A stretch of 64,000 nt of DNA from Bacillota bacterium (lineage in GTDB: Bacteria; Bacillota; Clostridia; Lachnospirales; Lachnospiraceae), in NCBI GenBank assembly GCA_023420935.1, contig JAEZUR010000039.1:1-64000 (forward strand), written 5' to 3'. Position 1 is the first letter of the stretch, and each line of letters opens with the position of its first letter. The position numbers were made by a program, and so were the translations under genes. Below are positions 47,471 through 56,998 of the stretch, piece by piece. The notes under the pieces are model-generated. The model saw nothing but the letters and a program-made list of their open reading frames with translations. It ran no database searches and had not been told where the DNA came from.

Positions 47471-48220
47471 GTGGAAACTCAAATGATATCAGACATTAAT
47501 GAGAGTGAAGATAGGCAACCCTTAATTGAATTGATAGATATATACAAAATATATAGAATGGGTAATACAGAGGTAAGAGCCAACGATGGAATAAACCTTA
47601 AGATACATTATGGTGAATTTGTAGCGATAGTTGGTAAGTCAGGTAGTGGTAAGTCCACCATAATGAATATTATTGGGGCACTGGATGTGCCAACAGAAGG
47701 GAAATATATCTTAAAGGGGCAGGATGTTAGTAAAATGAAGCCAGATGAACTAGCAACTGTTCGTAACCAAACCATTGGATTTATATTTCAGCAATATAAT
47801 TTGCTGAATCGTAATACCCTTTTAGAAAATGTGGAATTACCATTGCTATATGCTGGAGCTAACAAGAAAACAAGAAGAGATGCTGCTATGTCAGCACTAG
47901 AAAGGGTTGGAATTGCAGATAAATGTGACAATTATCCCAATCAGCTTTCTGGTGGACAGCAGCAAAGGGCTTCTATTGCAAGAGCCTTAGCTGGAAATCC
48001 TTCTCTTATTCTAGCGGATGAGCCAACCGGTGCCCTTGATTCCAAAACTAGCCGAGAAGTGCTTGACTTTTTGAAGAAAATGAATGAAGAAGGCAACACA
48101 ATAGTTCTAATCACACATGATCGTTCCATCGCCGAAGAAGCACAACGTGTGGTGAAAATTCATGATGGGAAGATTGTCTTTGATGGTGAAGTAGAAGAGT
48201 ATAAGGAGCTGGTAAAATGA
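47471..48220 (+). CDS. ABC transporter ATPase, MacB/LolD type
   Basis: 249 aa, starting at GTG 47471 with GGGGAGGTG 5-6 bases upstream. Walker A (GKSGSGKST), Q loop (FQQYNLL), signature (LSGGQQQR), Walker B (LILADEPTGALD) and H loop (LITHD) are all canonical; the ADEPTGALD form is diagnostic of the MacB/LolD group. It powers the permease encoded next. The two genes overlap by 4 bases (ATGA). Such systems do not import; they drive mechanical export of peptides or lipoproteins through an adaptor. That adaptor would be the interrupted protein just upstream. Confidence 0.93.
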   Translation: METQMISDINESEDRQPLIELIDIYKIYRMGNTEVRANDGINLKIHYGEFVAIVGKSGSGKSTIMNIIGALDVPTEGKYILKGQDVSKMKPDELATVRNQTIGFIFQQYNLLNRNTLLENVELPLLYAGANKKTRRDAAMSALERVGIADKCDNYPNQLSGGQQQRASIARALAGNPSLILADEPTGALDSKTSREVLDFLKKMNEEGNTIVLITHDRSIAEEAQRVVKIHDGKIVFDGEVEEYKELVK

Positions 48221-49389
48221 GTATAGGACAGGCGTTTCGTTTAGCAATGAAAAGCATTATTGGCAATAAAATGCGTTCATTTCTAACAATGTTAGGTATG
48301 ATTATCGGTGTAGCAGCCGTTATAGCATTAATAGGATTGACCCAAGGTGTAAAAGATTACATACTACAACAGTTTTCTGATATGGGAACGAATGTGATTT
48401 CTGTTTCGCTCTGGCCTACCGACACACGAAGTGTGAGTGTGGATGAAATCTACGATATGGTGGAAGAGAATGGAGACATATTTGAATCCGTATCACCAAC
48501 TGTTATTGCAAAATATACTGCTAAAAAAGGTAGCAAATCTGTTGTTACATCCGTAAATGGGGTAAGTGAACAGTACTTTGATTTGAAGAACTTTGAGCTC
48601 TCTGCAGGAAGATTCATTCAATATTCAGATATAGCAACTAGACATAATGCTTGCGTTATTGGAAGTTATATTGTTGATGAGTTATATGGCGGTAAAGTAA
48701 AACTTGGTGATTCCATAAAGATAAATGGTCAGATGTATACCATTGTAGGCATACAGAAGGAAGAAGCAAACTCGCAGAAAAATTCAACCGATGATTGTAT
48801 CTATATCCCTTATAATAATGCAACGAGATTAAGTAGCAACGCAGTTGTAACAGAATTTTCTCTAGGTGTAAAGGATCCTGCCTATGTAACAGAAGCAGAG
48901 AAAATACTGGATGACTTCATTTTTGCGATTATGAAGAATAAGGATTTTTACTATATAATGAGTATGACAGCATTGTTAAAAGAAGTAGATACCATGATGG
49001 GTGTTATGTCAACAGTTCTAAGTAGTATTGCGGGAATCTCCCTATTAGTTGCAGGTATTGGTATCATGAATATTATGTTGGTATCTGTAGTTGAAAGAAC
49101 CAAAGAGATTGGTATTCGTAAATCTTTGGGAGCCAAGAAGAAAGACATTATGAGGCAGTTTGTTATTGAGGCAGCAGCCATTAGTAGTCTTGGTGGCGGT
49201 ATAGGTATCTTAATTGGTGCAGTTAGCACCACTCAGCTTGGTAAGGCATTTGGAGTAAATGCTGCTCCTACCTTAAGTTCTGTCTTATTGGCATTTGGTG
49301 TTTCAGCAGCGATTGGTATTGGATTTGGTTATTTACCAGCCAACAAAGCAGCAAAATTAAACCCAATCGATGCACTTCGAAGTGAATAA
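48217..49389 (+). CDS. ABC transporter permease, MacB/FtsX type
   Basis: 390 aa. One transmembrane helix near the N-terminus (SFLTMLGMIIGVAAVIALIGL) is followed by a large extracellular MacB_PCD domain (about 45-235). Three helices close the protein, with the FtsX signature IGIMNIMLVSVVERTKEIGIRKSLGAKK (seen in parts) between them. The pattern is that of a type VII ABC mechanotransmission exporter. AAGGAG precedes the ATG within the ATPase gene. It is the last gene of the SLH-adaptor-ATPase-permease unit. Confidence 0.93.
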   Translation: MSIGQAFRLAMKSIIGNKMRSFLTMLGMIIGVAAVIALIGLTQGVKDYILQQFSDMGTNVISVSLWPTDTRSVSVDEIYDMVEENGDIFESVSPTVIAKYTAKKGSKSVVTSVNGVSEQYFDLKNFELSAGRFIQYSDIATRHNACVIGSYIVDELYGGKVKLGDSIKINGQMYTIVGIQKEEANSQKNSTDDCIYIPYNNATRLSSNAVVTEFSLGVKDPAYVTEAEKILDDFIFAIMKNKDFYYIMSMTALLKEVDTMMGVMSTVLSSIAGISLLVAGIGIMNIMLVSVVERTKEIGIRKSLGAKKKDIMRQFVIEAAAISSLGGGIGILIGAVSTTQLGKAFGVNAAPTLSSVLLAFGVSAAIGIGFGYLPANKAAKLNPIDALRSE

Positions 49390-49427
49390 AATATATAATG
49401 AATTTAATTTCCCATAATAAAACTAAC

Positions 49428-49457
49428 TTGTGATGTTAAAAAAACATATGCTATAAT
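49428..49457 (+). promoter_or_regulatory. Promoter of the large membrane protein gene
   Basis: TTGTGA (49428-49433), 18-bp spacer, TATAAT (49452-49457), with a TGC directly before the -10 (extended -10). Confidence 0.6.
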
Positions 49458-49487
49458 GTTACTGTGTAGCAAGGAGGGAGTTTTATT

Positions 49488-51887
49488 ATGGGTAAATTAT
49501 TTTTAGAACGTTTGGATGAAATAAAAACAAGTGGACAAATATCGGATGAGGTTTATGCTCAGATTAAAGAGGCATATCTTGAGGAAAAGAATATTGTAGT
49601 TAAGAAATTTCAACCAGCAAGCTATGATAAAAGGAATCAAGTAAAAGAAGAAAAACCAAAGCTTTCCCAAGAAGAACAAAAGACGAAAAACGTAGAAAGA
49701 AATATTACCATGATTCTAAGTATTGGAATCATATTTATTCTTCTTGCTGGTCTCATACTCTCCACTACTACTTGGAATCTAATGGGTAACGGACTCAAAA
49801 CCATATCATTGTGTATGGTAAGTATCTTGTTCTTTTCTATTAGTGTATTAACAGAAAAGAAATTAAAAATAGAAAAAACATCATTTGCATTTTGGACTCT
49901 GGGTGTATTATTTTTACCTGTGATTTTACTATCCATTAGCTTCTTTAGTTTATTCGGTGAATACTTATCCATGGAGGGGCAGGGAAGCTGTTTATTTGGC
50001 ATGTTTAGTGCATTAGTTTGCCTGCCTTTTTATATAGTGAGTACCATTAAGTATAAAAAGCAAGTTTTTATATTCTTAAGTATTCTAAGTACCATTTCTT
50101 TCTTTGCGTTCCTTAGTGCTCAATTTCATTTAAAAGGAAACAGTTCTTTTGGTATTATAATCTATCTCTTTGTTTTGACCGGAATATACCAGATAATCAA
50201 ACGCAACATCCCAAATTATCATTTTTCTTTAGGAATGTTAAAGTGGTGTACCATAATCCCGTATTTTTATGTATTTGTAATTTATCTGATTACAATATTT
50301 ATGGATCATTTAGTAGGACAGTATGAACTAGGAGTAAAAATTTCCTGGATTATCATGTTATGTATATGGATAGCAATTGGAATTTACTGGTCTAATCAGA
50401 TGCCATATGGCGGTATGGGTGTCTTTGCAAGTATAGCAGTTGCACTTATCTCATATGTTATCTCAGATGTTCTACCAATAGAAGAGCAGGCATTTACCCA
50501 GAGCATTATTATTTTTACAGGATTAATTCTGTTTTATTTTTTCTTTTATTTCTTTCATCGAAATAGCATACTATCTAAATATAAGTTGGGGATTGATATA
50601 GCTGTAATTACTTTATTGTTGTTAACAGTATTGATAGAACAAGTTCAACTTCCTATTCGTAGTTCTATCCTTTTTTTAATTATATCTGTTGTAGTTGGAC
50701 TCACAACCTATCGAGCAAAAAACACTTCATATCACGTGCTTTTAGGTGCTTTTGGAGCATTCATGTTATTCATTTCAACCAATGTTCTTATTAGTGGTAT
50801 TCAACTAGAATCTAATTATGATTTGGATCAAATAAATCTATTCTTTATATTACAGTTAGTGGTTATTGTTACACTATATTTGGCGTGTGGTGCTATCTTC
50901 AAATGGTATAAATCTTTTGTTGGTAAAGGCTTTCTTATGGCGATTCACTTACTATCAATTATTTTATGGGTGATTGGCCGATCAGAACAGCTTTATAGTC
51001 AACTCTTTACAGATATTATATTTATTGGGATATGTTTTGGATGTTACTTTTTTACTCGATCAGAGAAAATGAAAGCTATTTATTTTTATGTATCAATATA
51101 TCTGGGACTATCATTTATGTATGTGGTTTTAAAACTAACAGATGGCAGATTTGGTATTATATCAAGTCCAAGAAACTCTCTATTACTTCTTTGTTTGCTT
51201 CTCTTTGGTTTCACTATGAGCCGAGTTGAAGTGTTTCGAAAAAGAGTAGGCATTTTATTAATTATTTTATTTCCAATAGGCCTAACGATTTCAGAATTAC
51301 TATTAATAAAAAGTGAATCGACGCAGATACTTTTCTTTATCTTACTAGTTTTATCTAATTTAAGCTTTGCAGTTTTTGTAAAGCGTAATACCATAGGGTT
51401 TAGCTGGAGAGGAAATACAGTAATACTTCCAGATTATAAAATGATTCTTCCACAACTTACAGGATTTTTGTTATTTGTGGATTTGGTCAAAAGGGTATCC
51501 TTGATAGATTTAGTGGAAATAGAAATTATTATGGTATCCACAGTTATATTGATGGACTATATTCGTAGACGCTTTTTTGGAACTATAGGTAAGAAAATCA
51601 GTATTCTATTTTCTATATGGTATACAATAGCTGGAATCACTATATTCGTGGAAGTAGGCTCAGATTCTTTACAAGCCGTTATTTATGGCGTTATATTTAT
51701 CGTAAGCATAATATATGGATATATCAAACAAGAAAGAACATATTTTATTGGGGGAAGCATATTCTTAATAGTGGGGGTTATATTTAATACTTTAGAATTT
51801 TGGAGTAGAATTCCTTGGTGGGTATATTTACTTACAACTGGAACTATTCTTATTGTTTTTGCAGTCAGAAATGAGATTAGAAAGTGA
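49488..51887 (+). CDS. Large multi-pass membrane protein, DUF2157-like
   Basis: 799 aa. A soluble N-terminal segment of about 60 residues (LDEIKTSGQISDEVYAQIKEAYLEEK) is followed by roughly 20 hydrophobic helices filling the rest of the protein. The layout (short helical N-domain, then many short-looped helices) resembles the DUF2157/SCO7613-like membrane proteins of Gram-positive bacteria; I am not sure of the exact family. No transporter, transferase or channel motif is evident. AAGGAGGGAG precedes the ATG. It has its own promoter, and ddl downstream has another, so it is probably monocistronic. Confidence 0.7.
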   Translation: MGKLFLERLDEIKTSGQISDEVYAQIKEAYLEEKNIVVKKFQPASYDKRNQVKEEKPKLSQEEQKTKNVERNITMILSIGIIFILLAGLILSTTTWNLMGNGLKTISLCMVSILFFSISVLTEKKLKIEKTSFAFWTLGVLFLPVILLSISFFSLFGEYLSMEGQGSCLFGMFSALVCLPFYIVSTIKYKKQVFIFLSILSTISFFAFLSAQFHLKGNSSFGIIIYLFVLTGIYQIIKRNIPNYHFSLGMLKWCTIIPYFYVFVIYLITIFMDHLVGQYELGVKISWIIMLCIWIAIGIYWSNQMPYGGMGVFASIAVALISYVISDVLPIEEQAFTQSIIIFTGLILFYFFFYFFHRNSILSKYKLGIDIAVITLLLLTVLIEQVQLPIRSSILFLIISVVVGLTTYRAKNTSYHVLLGAFGAFMLFISTNVLISGIQLESNYDLDQINLFFILQLVVIVTLYLACGAIFKWYKSFVGKGFLMAIHLLSIILWVIGRSEQLYSQLFTDIIFIGICFGCYFFTRSEKMKAIYFYVSIYLGLSFMYVVLKLTDGRFGIISSPRNSLLLLCLLLFGFTMSRVEVFRKRVGILLIILFPIGLTISELLLIKSESTQILFFILLVLSNLSFAVFVKRNTIGFSWRGNTVILPDYKMILPQLTGFLLFVDLVKRVSLIDLVEIEIIMVSTVILMDYIRRRFFGTIGKKISILFSIWYTIAGITIFVEVGSDSLQAVIYGVIFIVSIIYGYIKQERTYFIGGSIFLIVGVIFNTLEFWSRIPWWVYLLTTGTILIVFAVRNEIRK

Positions 51888-51894
51888 AAACGGG

Positions 51895-51923
51895 TTGATT
51901 ATTTTACTATTTAAGAGTAGAAT
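51895..51923 (+). promoter_or_regulatory. Promoter of the ddl-murI unit
   Basis: TTGATT (51895-51900), 17-bp spacer, TAGAAT (51918-51923), about 65 bp before the ddl ATG. Confidence 0.6.
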
Positions 51924-51988
51924 GGAATAAAAAATCCATAATAGGAGGGCGAGTATTGCCTAGAAGTAAATAGAAAGGATTATAAAAC

Positions 51989-53041
51989 ATGACAAAGAAA
52001 ACAGTTGCAGTTTTGTTTGGCGGACAATCCTCAGAACATGAAGTATCTTGCGTGTCTGCTACAACAATCATTTCAAATATAAATCAAGAAGTTTATAATA
52101 CATTATTAATTGGAATTACAAAAGAAGGAAAGTGGATAAAAGTAAATAATGTGGAGGATATCGTATCCGGAGCATGGAGAAAGGGTACCACCACAGCAGT
52201 CATTTCCCCAGACGCAACACAGAAAGGTGTTCTTCTAATCTCGAAGGACAATGTAACAATAGAAAAAGTTGATGTAATCTTTCCTGCGTTACATGGACTA
52301 TATGGAGAGGATGGAACTGTGCAAGGATTAATTAGCCTCTCAGGTATCCCTTATGTTGGCTGTGGGGTATTAGCATCTGCAGTATCTATGGATAAATTAT
52401 ATACAAAGATAATCGTTGATACACTTAACATACGACAGGCTCAGTATGTTCCTGTACTGAAACATGATTTGGAGAATATGGATGGGGTAATTGAGAGAAT
52501 TGAAGCCAAACTTTCTTATCCTGTTTTTGTAAAGCCTTCTAATGCAGGATCTTCTCAAGGTGTATCTAAAGCAAACAACAAACAAGAACTTGTGGATGCG
52601 CTTACGTTAGCAATCAAACACGACAGAAAAATTCTTGTAGAAGAAACAATTATCGGTAGGGAGATCGAATGTGCTGTACTAGGGGGCAATAGTCCTAAGG
52701 CATCTGGTGTGGGTGAGATTCTTGCAGCTGCTGATTTCTATGATTACGATGCCAAATATAATAATGCAGAATCCAAAACCGTAATTTCACCGGATCTACC
52801 AGATGGTGTTGTGGAACAAGTGAAAGATATGGCAGTACAGATATTTAGAGCAGTGGATGGATTTGGATTATCTAGAGTAGATTTTTTCTTGGAGAAAGGT
52901 ACTAATCAAGTTGTATTTAATGAGATTAACACGCTTCCTGGCTTTACTTCCATAAGCATGTATCCAATGCTTTGGGAAGCAAAAGGGATCGGCAAAATGC
53001 AGTTAGTTGAAAAACTAATTCAATCTGCATTTACAAGATAG
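51989..53041 (+). CDS. ddl: D-alanine--D-alanine ligase
   Basis: 350 aa, an ATP-grasp enzyme joining two D-alanines for the peptidoglycan stem peptide in the cytoplasm. Typical segments are VLFGGQSSEHEVSCVSA at the N-terminus, FPALHGLYGEDGTVQGL, YPVFVKPSNAGSSQGVSK (ATP loop), and SRVDFFLEKGTNQVVFNEINTLPGFTSISMYP (seen in parts) with the metal-binding Glu/Asn. The position corresponding to the Tyr/Phe that separates D-Ala from D-Lac ligases cannot be fixed without alignment. AAAGGA precedes the ATG. Glutamate racemase follows after 11 bases. Confidence 0.95.
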   Translation: MTKKTVAVLFGGQSSEHEVSCVSATTIISNINQEVYNTLLIGITKEGKWIKVNNVEDIVSGAWRKGTTTAVISPDATQKGVLLISKDNVTIEKVDVIFPALHGLYGEDGTVQGLISLSGIPYVGCGVLASAVSMDKLYTKIIVDTLNIRQAQYVPVLKHDLENMDGVIERIEAKLSYPVFVKPSNAGSSQGVSKANNKQELVDALTLAIKHDRKILVEETIIGREIECAVLGGNSPKASGVGEILAAADFYDYDAKYNNAESKTVISPDLPDGVVEQVKDMAVQIFRAVDGFGLSRVDFFLEKGTNQVVFNEINTLPGFTSISMYPMLWEAKGIGKMQLVEKLIQSAFTR

Positions 53042-53052
53042 GAGGAAGCTTT

Positions 53053-53859
53053 ATGTCTAATAATGCACCAATTGGCGTATTTGATTCTGGAGTTGGCGGA
53101 TTGACCGTGGCTAGGGAGATTATGCGTCAGATGCCTGATGAAACCATAGTGTACTTTGGAGATACGGCTAGAGTGCCATACGGTAGTAAATCAAAGGAGA
53201 CGATTATAACATTTTCAAGACAGATCGTTAAATTTTTACAAACGAAAGATGTAAAAGCCATTGTGGTTGCTTGTAATACCGCAAGTGCTTTTGCCTTAGA
53301 GACGGTAAAAGCGGAACTTGATATTCCAGTCGTTGGCGTAGTTAAACCAGGTGCTAAAACAGCTGCTACAGCCACGAAAAATAATAGAATCGGAGTGATT
53401 GGAACAGAAGGAACTATTAATAGTGGAATATATACTGAATATTTAAGAGAGATAAAATCAGACGTTCAAGTATTTACGAAGGCTTGCCCTTTGTTTTGTC
53501 CATTGGTGGAAGAAGGACTTTTATATGATTCTGTAACGGTAGAAATTGCAGAACGATATCTGAGTGAATTAAATGGTTACGATATTGATACGTTAGTACT
53601 AGGATGCACTCATTATCCACTTATTCGGCATACAATACAAAAGGTGGTTGGAGATGACGTAGTCCTTGTTAATCCAGCATATGAAACAGCAAAATCATTG
53701 AGAGAAGTGCTGATTAAAGAGCAATTAGTAAGTAGCAAACGATCTGGTGAACATAAATTTTTTGTTAGTGACGGTGCAGAAAAGTTTAAGGCCTTTGCCA
53801 ATACCATACTTCCGTGTGAAGTGATGGAAACGAAGGACATTAAGATTGAGCAATATTAG
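53053..53859 (+). CDS. murI: Glutamate racemase
   Basis: 268 aa. It supplies D-glutamate for peptidoglycan. Catalytic cysteines are C74 in VVACNTASAF and C185 in VLGCTHYPLI; the N-terminal GVFDSGVGGLTVAREI and GDTARVPYGSKS complete the family pattern. AGGAGG precedes the ATG. It sits between ddl (11-base gap) and a DUF1934 gene (15-base gap), a sensible cell-wall precursor cluster with ddl supplying D-Ala-D-Ala. Confidence 0.95.
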   Translation: MSNNAPIGVFDSGVGGLTVAREIMRQMPDETIVYFGDTARVPYGSKSKETIITFSRQIVKFLQTKDVKAIVVACNTASAFALETVKAELDIPVVGVVKPGAKTAATATKNNRIGVIGTEGTINSGIYTEYLREIKSDVQVFTKACPLFCPLVEEGLLYDSVTVEIAERYLSELNGYDIDTLVLGCTHYPLIRHTIQKVVGDDVVLVNPAYETAKSLREVLIKEQLVSSKRSGEHKFFVSDGAEKFKAFANTILPCEVMETKDIKIEQY

Positions 53860-53874
53860 GGAGAACTATACAAT

Positions 53875-54309
53875 ATGATGAAAGATATACTGGTATCAAT
53901 CTCTGGATTACAATATGAGATTGATCAGGATGAAGCGGTAGAAGTTATTTCGGTGGGTGAGTATTACAACCGTAATAATAAGCACTATGTTATTTATGAA
54001 GAGATGGTGGAAAATGAGTATGGTCAGAATTCCATAACAAAAAATACCATTAAAATAACCGGTAATCAGGTTGAGATTATGAAAAAGGGACCTAATCAGA
54101 TGCACATGGTATTTGAGGAAAACCAAAAAAATATGAGTTATTACAATACTCCTTTTGGTAATTTGTTGATTGGGATCTACACCACTAAAATTAGAATAAA
54201 AGAAGAGGATAACAATCTATATGTTCAGATAGAGTATGGGCTAGATGTTAATTATACGCATGTCTCTGACTGCAATATTAAGATAAAGGTAACATCAAAA
54301 GCATCATGA
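53875..54309 (+). CDS. DUF1934 protein (YwiB-like)
   Basis: 144 aa, small cytoplasmic beta-barrel family. The core reads ILVSISGLQYEIDQDEAVEVISVGEYY, ENEYGQNSITKNTIKITGNQVEIMKKG and closes LYVQIEYGLDVNYTHVSDCNIKIKV (each in part), the family layout of paired beta strands. Function unknown. The first of two adjacent ATGs is taken; AGGGAGA lies upstream. It is the last gene of the ddl-murI unit. Confidence 0.85.
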   Translation: MMKDILVSISGLQYEIDQDEAVEVISVGEYYNRNNKHYVIYEEMVENEYGQNSITKNTIKITGNQVEIMKKGPNQMHMVFEENQKNMSYYNTPFGNLLIGIYTTKIRIKEEDNNLYVQIEYGLDVNYTHVSDCNIKIKVTSKAS

Positions 54310-54340
54310 AGTAATACAGTAGATTCGCAAATATAAGAAA

Positions 54341-54397
54341 AGCCGATAAAAATCCATTGTCATTTAGCTAAGACTTAGGATAGTTATCGGCTATGTT
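54341..54397. terminator. Bidirectional terminator between convergent units
   Basis: AGCCGATAA (54341-54349) pairs with TTATCGGCT (54384-54392), then ATGTTTTT; the reverse strand continues into CTTTTCTTA. The long loop is AT-rich. Confidence 0.7.
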
Positions 54398-54417
54398 TTT
54401 ACAATTCGATCAAAAGC

Positions 54418-54918
54418 TTATCTTGCTTTTTCGCTTGATTTTTTAATTACTTTCGATTTCATCTTCTGGAAGAAGGTTTGTTTGGCTGGTTTGGCTTCTA
54501 GACCAGAGCGAAGACCTTTCACATCCATAATATAGATTCCGTTCATTACTGCTTTTATTTCTTTTTTAACAGGAATCAAGTCGAATACTTTTTCTTCACA
54601 TACTAATGTCATGATCTTTGGTCCAATTTTAGCTTTTACAATTGGAACCTTTGAACCACGAAGATATCTTGGTGTTTGGTCAATAACAATCTGTGGTAGC
54701 CCGGCTTCTTTTAGCTTCATACGTTTTTTATCTATAACCAATAACGAAACAGACTGTGCACCTGCCTGCATCTGCGCTTGAGATTCCTCTGATTTCTTCT
54801 GTAATTTGCTGCCGTAGCGATAAAGTACGATTAATAACACAATTACGACAACTAATAAAATTAATAACCCAATGGTAAATGGATTTAGGCTAAATGCCAA
54901 CATAGCATTTAAGTTCAT
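54418..54918 (-). CDS. Small single-pass membrane protein of unknown function
   Basis: 166 aa. One N-terminal transmembrane helix (about 14-33, FTIGLLILLVVVIVLLIVLY) leads to a short coiled segment and a compact cytoplasmic domain (about 55-150) with SLLVIDKKRMKLKEAGLPQIV, RYLRGSKVPIVKAKIGPKIM and VKAVMNGIYIMDVKG-like text near the end. The tail is basic (QKMKSKVIKKSSEKAR). GAAGGAGGTAC gives an excellent ribosome site. It is the last gene of a minus-strand run with plsC and a VanY-type peptidase. I do not recognise the family. Confidence 0.75.
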   Translation of the reverse strand: MNLNAMLAFSLNPFTIGLLILLVVVIVLLIVLYRYGSKLQKKSEESQAQMQAGAQSVSLLVIDKKRMKLKEAGLPQIVIDQTPRYLRGSKVPIVKAKIGPKIMTLVCEEKVFDLIPVKKEIKAVMNGIYIMDVKGLRSGLEAKPAKQTFFQKMKSKVIKKSSEKAR

Positions 54919-54989
54919 TTATGTACCTCCTTCGTTTTTTCATACAACTGCTATTGTACCATTAAATAGTGAAAAAGAAAATAGCCAAA

Positions 54990-55718
54990 TTAAACATTTG
55001 GCTGGTTTTTTTCTAAGGTAGTAGAGATGATTTTCTGTACATAAGCACCTAAGAACTTTTTATCTTCCTTCGGTAAATCTTTTACATATATAGGCTTACC
55101 GTATTCGATGATAACATGCGATTTATGAACCCATGGAAAATGATTTTCAAAAATTTCATCTGTGTTATTCATAGACACTGGAATGATTGCGCAACCAGAC
55201 TTTTCTGCGAATTTTAAACTTCCTTCATGAAATGGAAGCATTTCGCTTTCATGATTTCTGGTGCCTTCTGGCATGATAAAGATAGAATACCCATTTTTTA
55301 TCTGCTCTATACCCTGTAATACGGTTTTTAAGCCTTCTCTTGTATTATCACGATCTAAAAATAGACATTGTAAGTTTCTCATCCAATGACTGATACATGG
55401 AATGTGTTCCATCTCTTTCTTGGATATAAAACCAGTTAAGGTAGGAACAGTTGTATAGCCAACTACAATATCAAAATAGCTTCTATGGTTTGCTACATAT
55501 AAAACAGCTTCATCCTGAGGGACATTTTCGAGTCCAATAACGGTCTTTTTTACACCTGCTAGAAGCAGGATAATATTTAACGCTCCCACGACAATTGATT
55601 GAGATGATTTTATCTTGTTATGAGGATTAATCTTGCCAATAATAAACTCGATAAGAAAAAGTGGTATGCTTATAATGGCAAAAATAATCAAGAAAAGTGC
55701 AATTAGTATGGTTCTCAT
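54990..55718 (-). CDS. plsC: 1-acyl-sn-glycerol-3-phosphate acyltransferase
   Basis: 242 aa. A hydrophobic N-terminus (about 1-30) is followed by the acyltransferase domain: NHRSYFD with catalytic H78 and D83, and EGTRN at 151-155. It makes phosphatidic acid at the inner membrane face. GGAGG lies 7 bases before the ATG. The gene starts 14 bases after the VanY-type gene and is probably cotranscribed with it. Confidence 0.92.
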   Translation of the reverse strand: MRTILIALFLIIFAIISIPLFLIEFIIGKINPHNKIKSSQSIVVGALNIILLLAGVKKTVIGLENVPQDEAVLYVANHRSYFDIVVGYTTVPTLTGFISKKEMEHIPCISHWMRNLQCLFLDRDNTREGLKTVLQGIEQIKNGYSIFIMPEGTRNHESEMLPFHEGSLKFAEKSGCAIIPVSMNNTDEIFENHFPWVHKSHVIIEYGKPIYVKDLPKEDKKFLGAYVQKIISTTLEKNQPNV

Positions 55719-55732
55719 TTGGTAGCCTCCGA

Positions 55733-56869
55733 TTAATTATTAGAAGGTATCTGTTCACCCTGAACCGACACTTGTGGTGTGGAAGAAGGTGTAACAGATG
55801 GAGTGATCTCTGGAACTGGCGTCTCGGATGGGAATGGAGTATCAGTTGGTTCTTCCACTGGTTCTAGTGTTGGAATAGGGGTATGGGTTGGTTTTGGTGT
55901 CTTTACTGGCTTTGTTGGCTTTTCTGTAGGAGCTGGTTCTTTCGTTGGAACAGGAGTAACGGTTGGAGTTACAGAAGGAAGTGGAGTTGGTGTAGTTGTT
56001 GGCTCAACGGTTTCTTCTGTCTCTTCTAAATCTTCGTTATCTACGTCAATTACAGTTCCATAAGAATCATCTTCTACTAATACAGCACTTGGAGTATAGT
56101 TATAATACTCTTCTAAGGTCAAGTCATGTTCATATAGGTAAGCTGCAAGTGGCTTCCCAACATAACGAATATGCCAAGGTTCATAGGAATACCCAGTAAT
56201 ATCACATTTGTCTTCTGGATAACGTATGATAAAACCAAATCGATAACAATTATCCTCCAACCATTTACTTTCTGGCGTAGCAGCGAAACCTTCATCAAGA
56301 CGATTGTTTACAGAGATGGTAGAAACATCCATGGATAAGCCAGTCTGATGTTCACTGAATCCAGGTTTTGCTGAATATAGATTGGTGTGCTCAATACCCA
56401 TCGTACGAACATTATCCGTATAAATTTCATTTTGTCTGGCATACGAACGATAACCGGAAATTCCATAAAGAATCAGACCATCATCCTCTGCATCTGCAAA
56501 TAAATCTTCTAAAGCATGTGCAGCTTCTTTACGCAGCATGCGTTTGTCATCATGGTAATTAATATTAAATAGTACGTCGGGCTCAATTAAATCCTCTGGA
56601 ACATAATCAGAAGGAAGCGAGTACTCTTTGTTAACTAGTACAGTAATACTGTTAGGTCTTTTATCTATAGTGGTAGCATTCTCAGTAATTACGGCTGTTT
56701 GGTCGTTTGAAGTCATAGTTACACCATCCTCAGTCGACGTAGTATCTTCATTATAATAATATTCGTCATTATTATAAGTGTTACTAGCTTGTGAGTAAGA
56801 AGTAATTGAGCTATAAACAGCAAAACAAAGTATTAAAACCGTACCTGAAACTATTAATATCTTTTTCAT
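55733..56869 (-). CDS. VanY-type D,D-carboxypeptidase with C-terminal Pro/Thr-rich tail
   Basis: 378 aa. One N-terminal membrane or signal helix (about 3-22) is followed by the VanY domain (about 105-240). Zinc-site motifs are SEHQTGLSMD (H174, D181) and EPWHIRYVG (E230, H233); YRSYARQNEIY is also typical. It would trim the terminal D-Ala from peptidoglycan stems outside the cell. The last 120 residues are Pro/Thr/Glu repeats (for example TPTPLPSVTPTVTPVPTKEP), a flexible wall-spanning tail with no anchor motif. GAGGAG precedes the ATG. plsC follows on the same strand. Confidence 0.9.
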   Translation of the reverse strand: MKKILIVSGTVLILCFAVYSSITSYSQASNTYNNDEYYYNEDTTSTEDGVTMTSNDQTAVITENATTIDKRPNSITVLVNKEYSLPSDYVPEDLIEPDVLFNINYHDDKRMLRKEAAHALEDLFADAEDDGLILYGISGYRSYARQNEIYTDNVRTMGIEHTNLYSAKPGFSEHQTGLSMDVSTISVNNRLDEGFAATPESKWLEDNCYRFGFIIRYPEDKCDITGYSYEPWHIRYVGKPLAAYLYEHDLTLEEYYNYTPSAVLVEDDSYGTVIDVDNEDLEETEETVEPTTTPTPLPSVTPTVTPVPTKEPAPTEKPTKPVKTPKPTHTPIPTLEPVEEPTDTPFPSETPVPEITPSVTPSSTPQVSVQGEQIPSNN

Positions 56870-56890
56870 AGGACTCCTCTGTTTTATAGT

Positions 56891-56937
56891 AAACTACATA
56901 TGGTAAAACAACAATTTCATTATACCACATATAGTTT
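56891..56937 (-). repeat. Inverted repeat between pncB and the VanY-type gene
   Basis: 15-bp arms at 56891-56905 and 56923-56937 (beginning AAACTA, ending TAGTTT) with two mismatches that become G-U pairs in a minus-strand transcript. It could be a weak terminator of pncB, although no T run follows. Confidence 0.45.
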
Positions 56938-56998
56938 AAAAATCTACAGAAAAGTTGAAATTTCTACACAAAATCAAATAAAAATTGTAAATGTATGC

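Noticed and set aside
55779..56063. 94-aa Gly/Val-rich plus-strand reading opposite the VanY-type gene
   Set aside because: It is the antisense reflection of the Pro/Thr-rich tail repeats and has no ribosome site.
56876..56911. Minus-strand TTGTTT-17-TATAAA ahead of the VanY-type gene
   Set aside because: Transcription would start within the ribosome site, so it cannot be the functional promoter as drawn.
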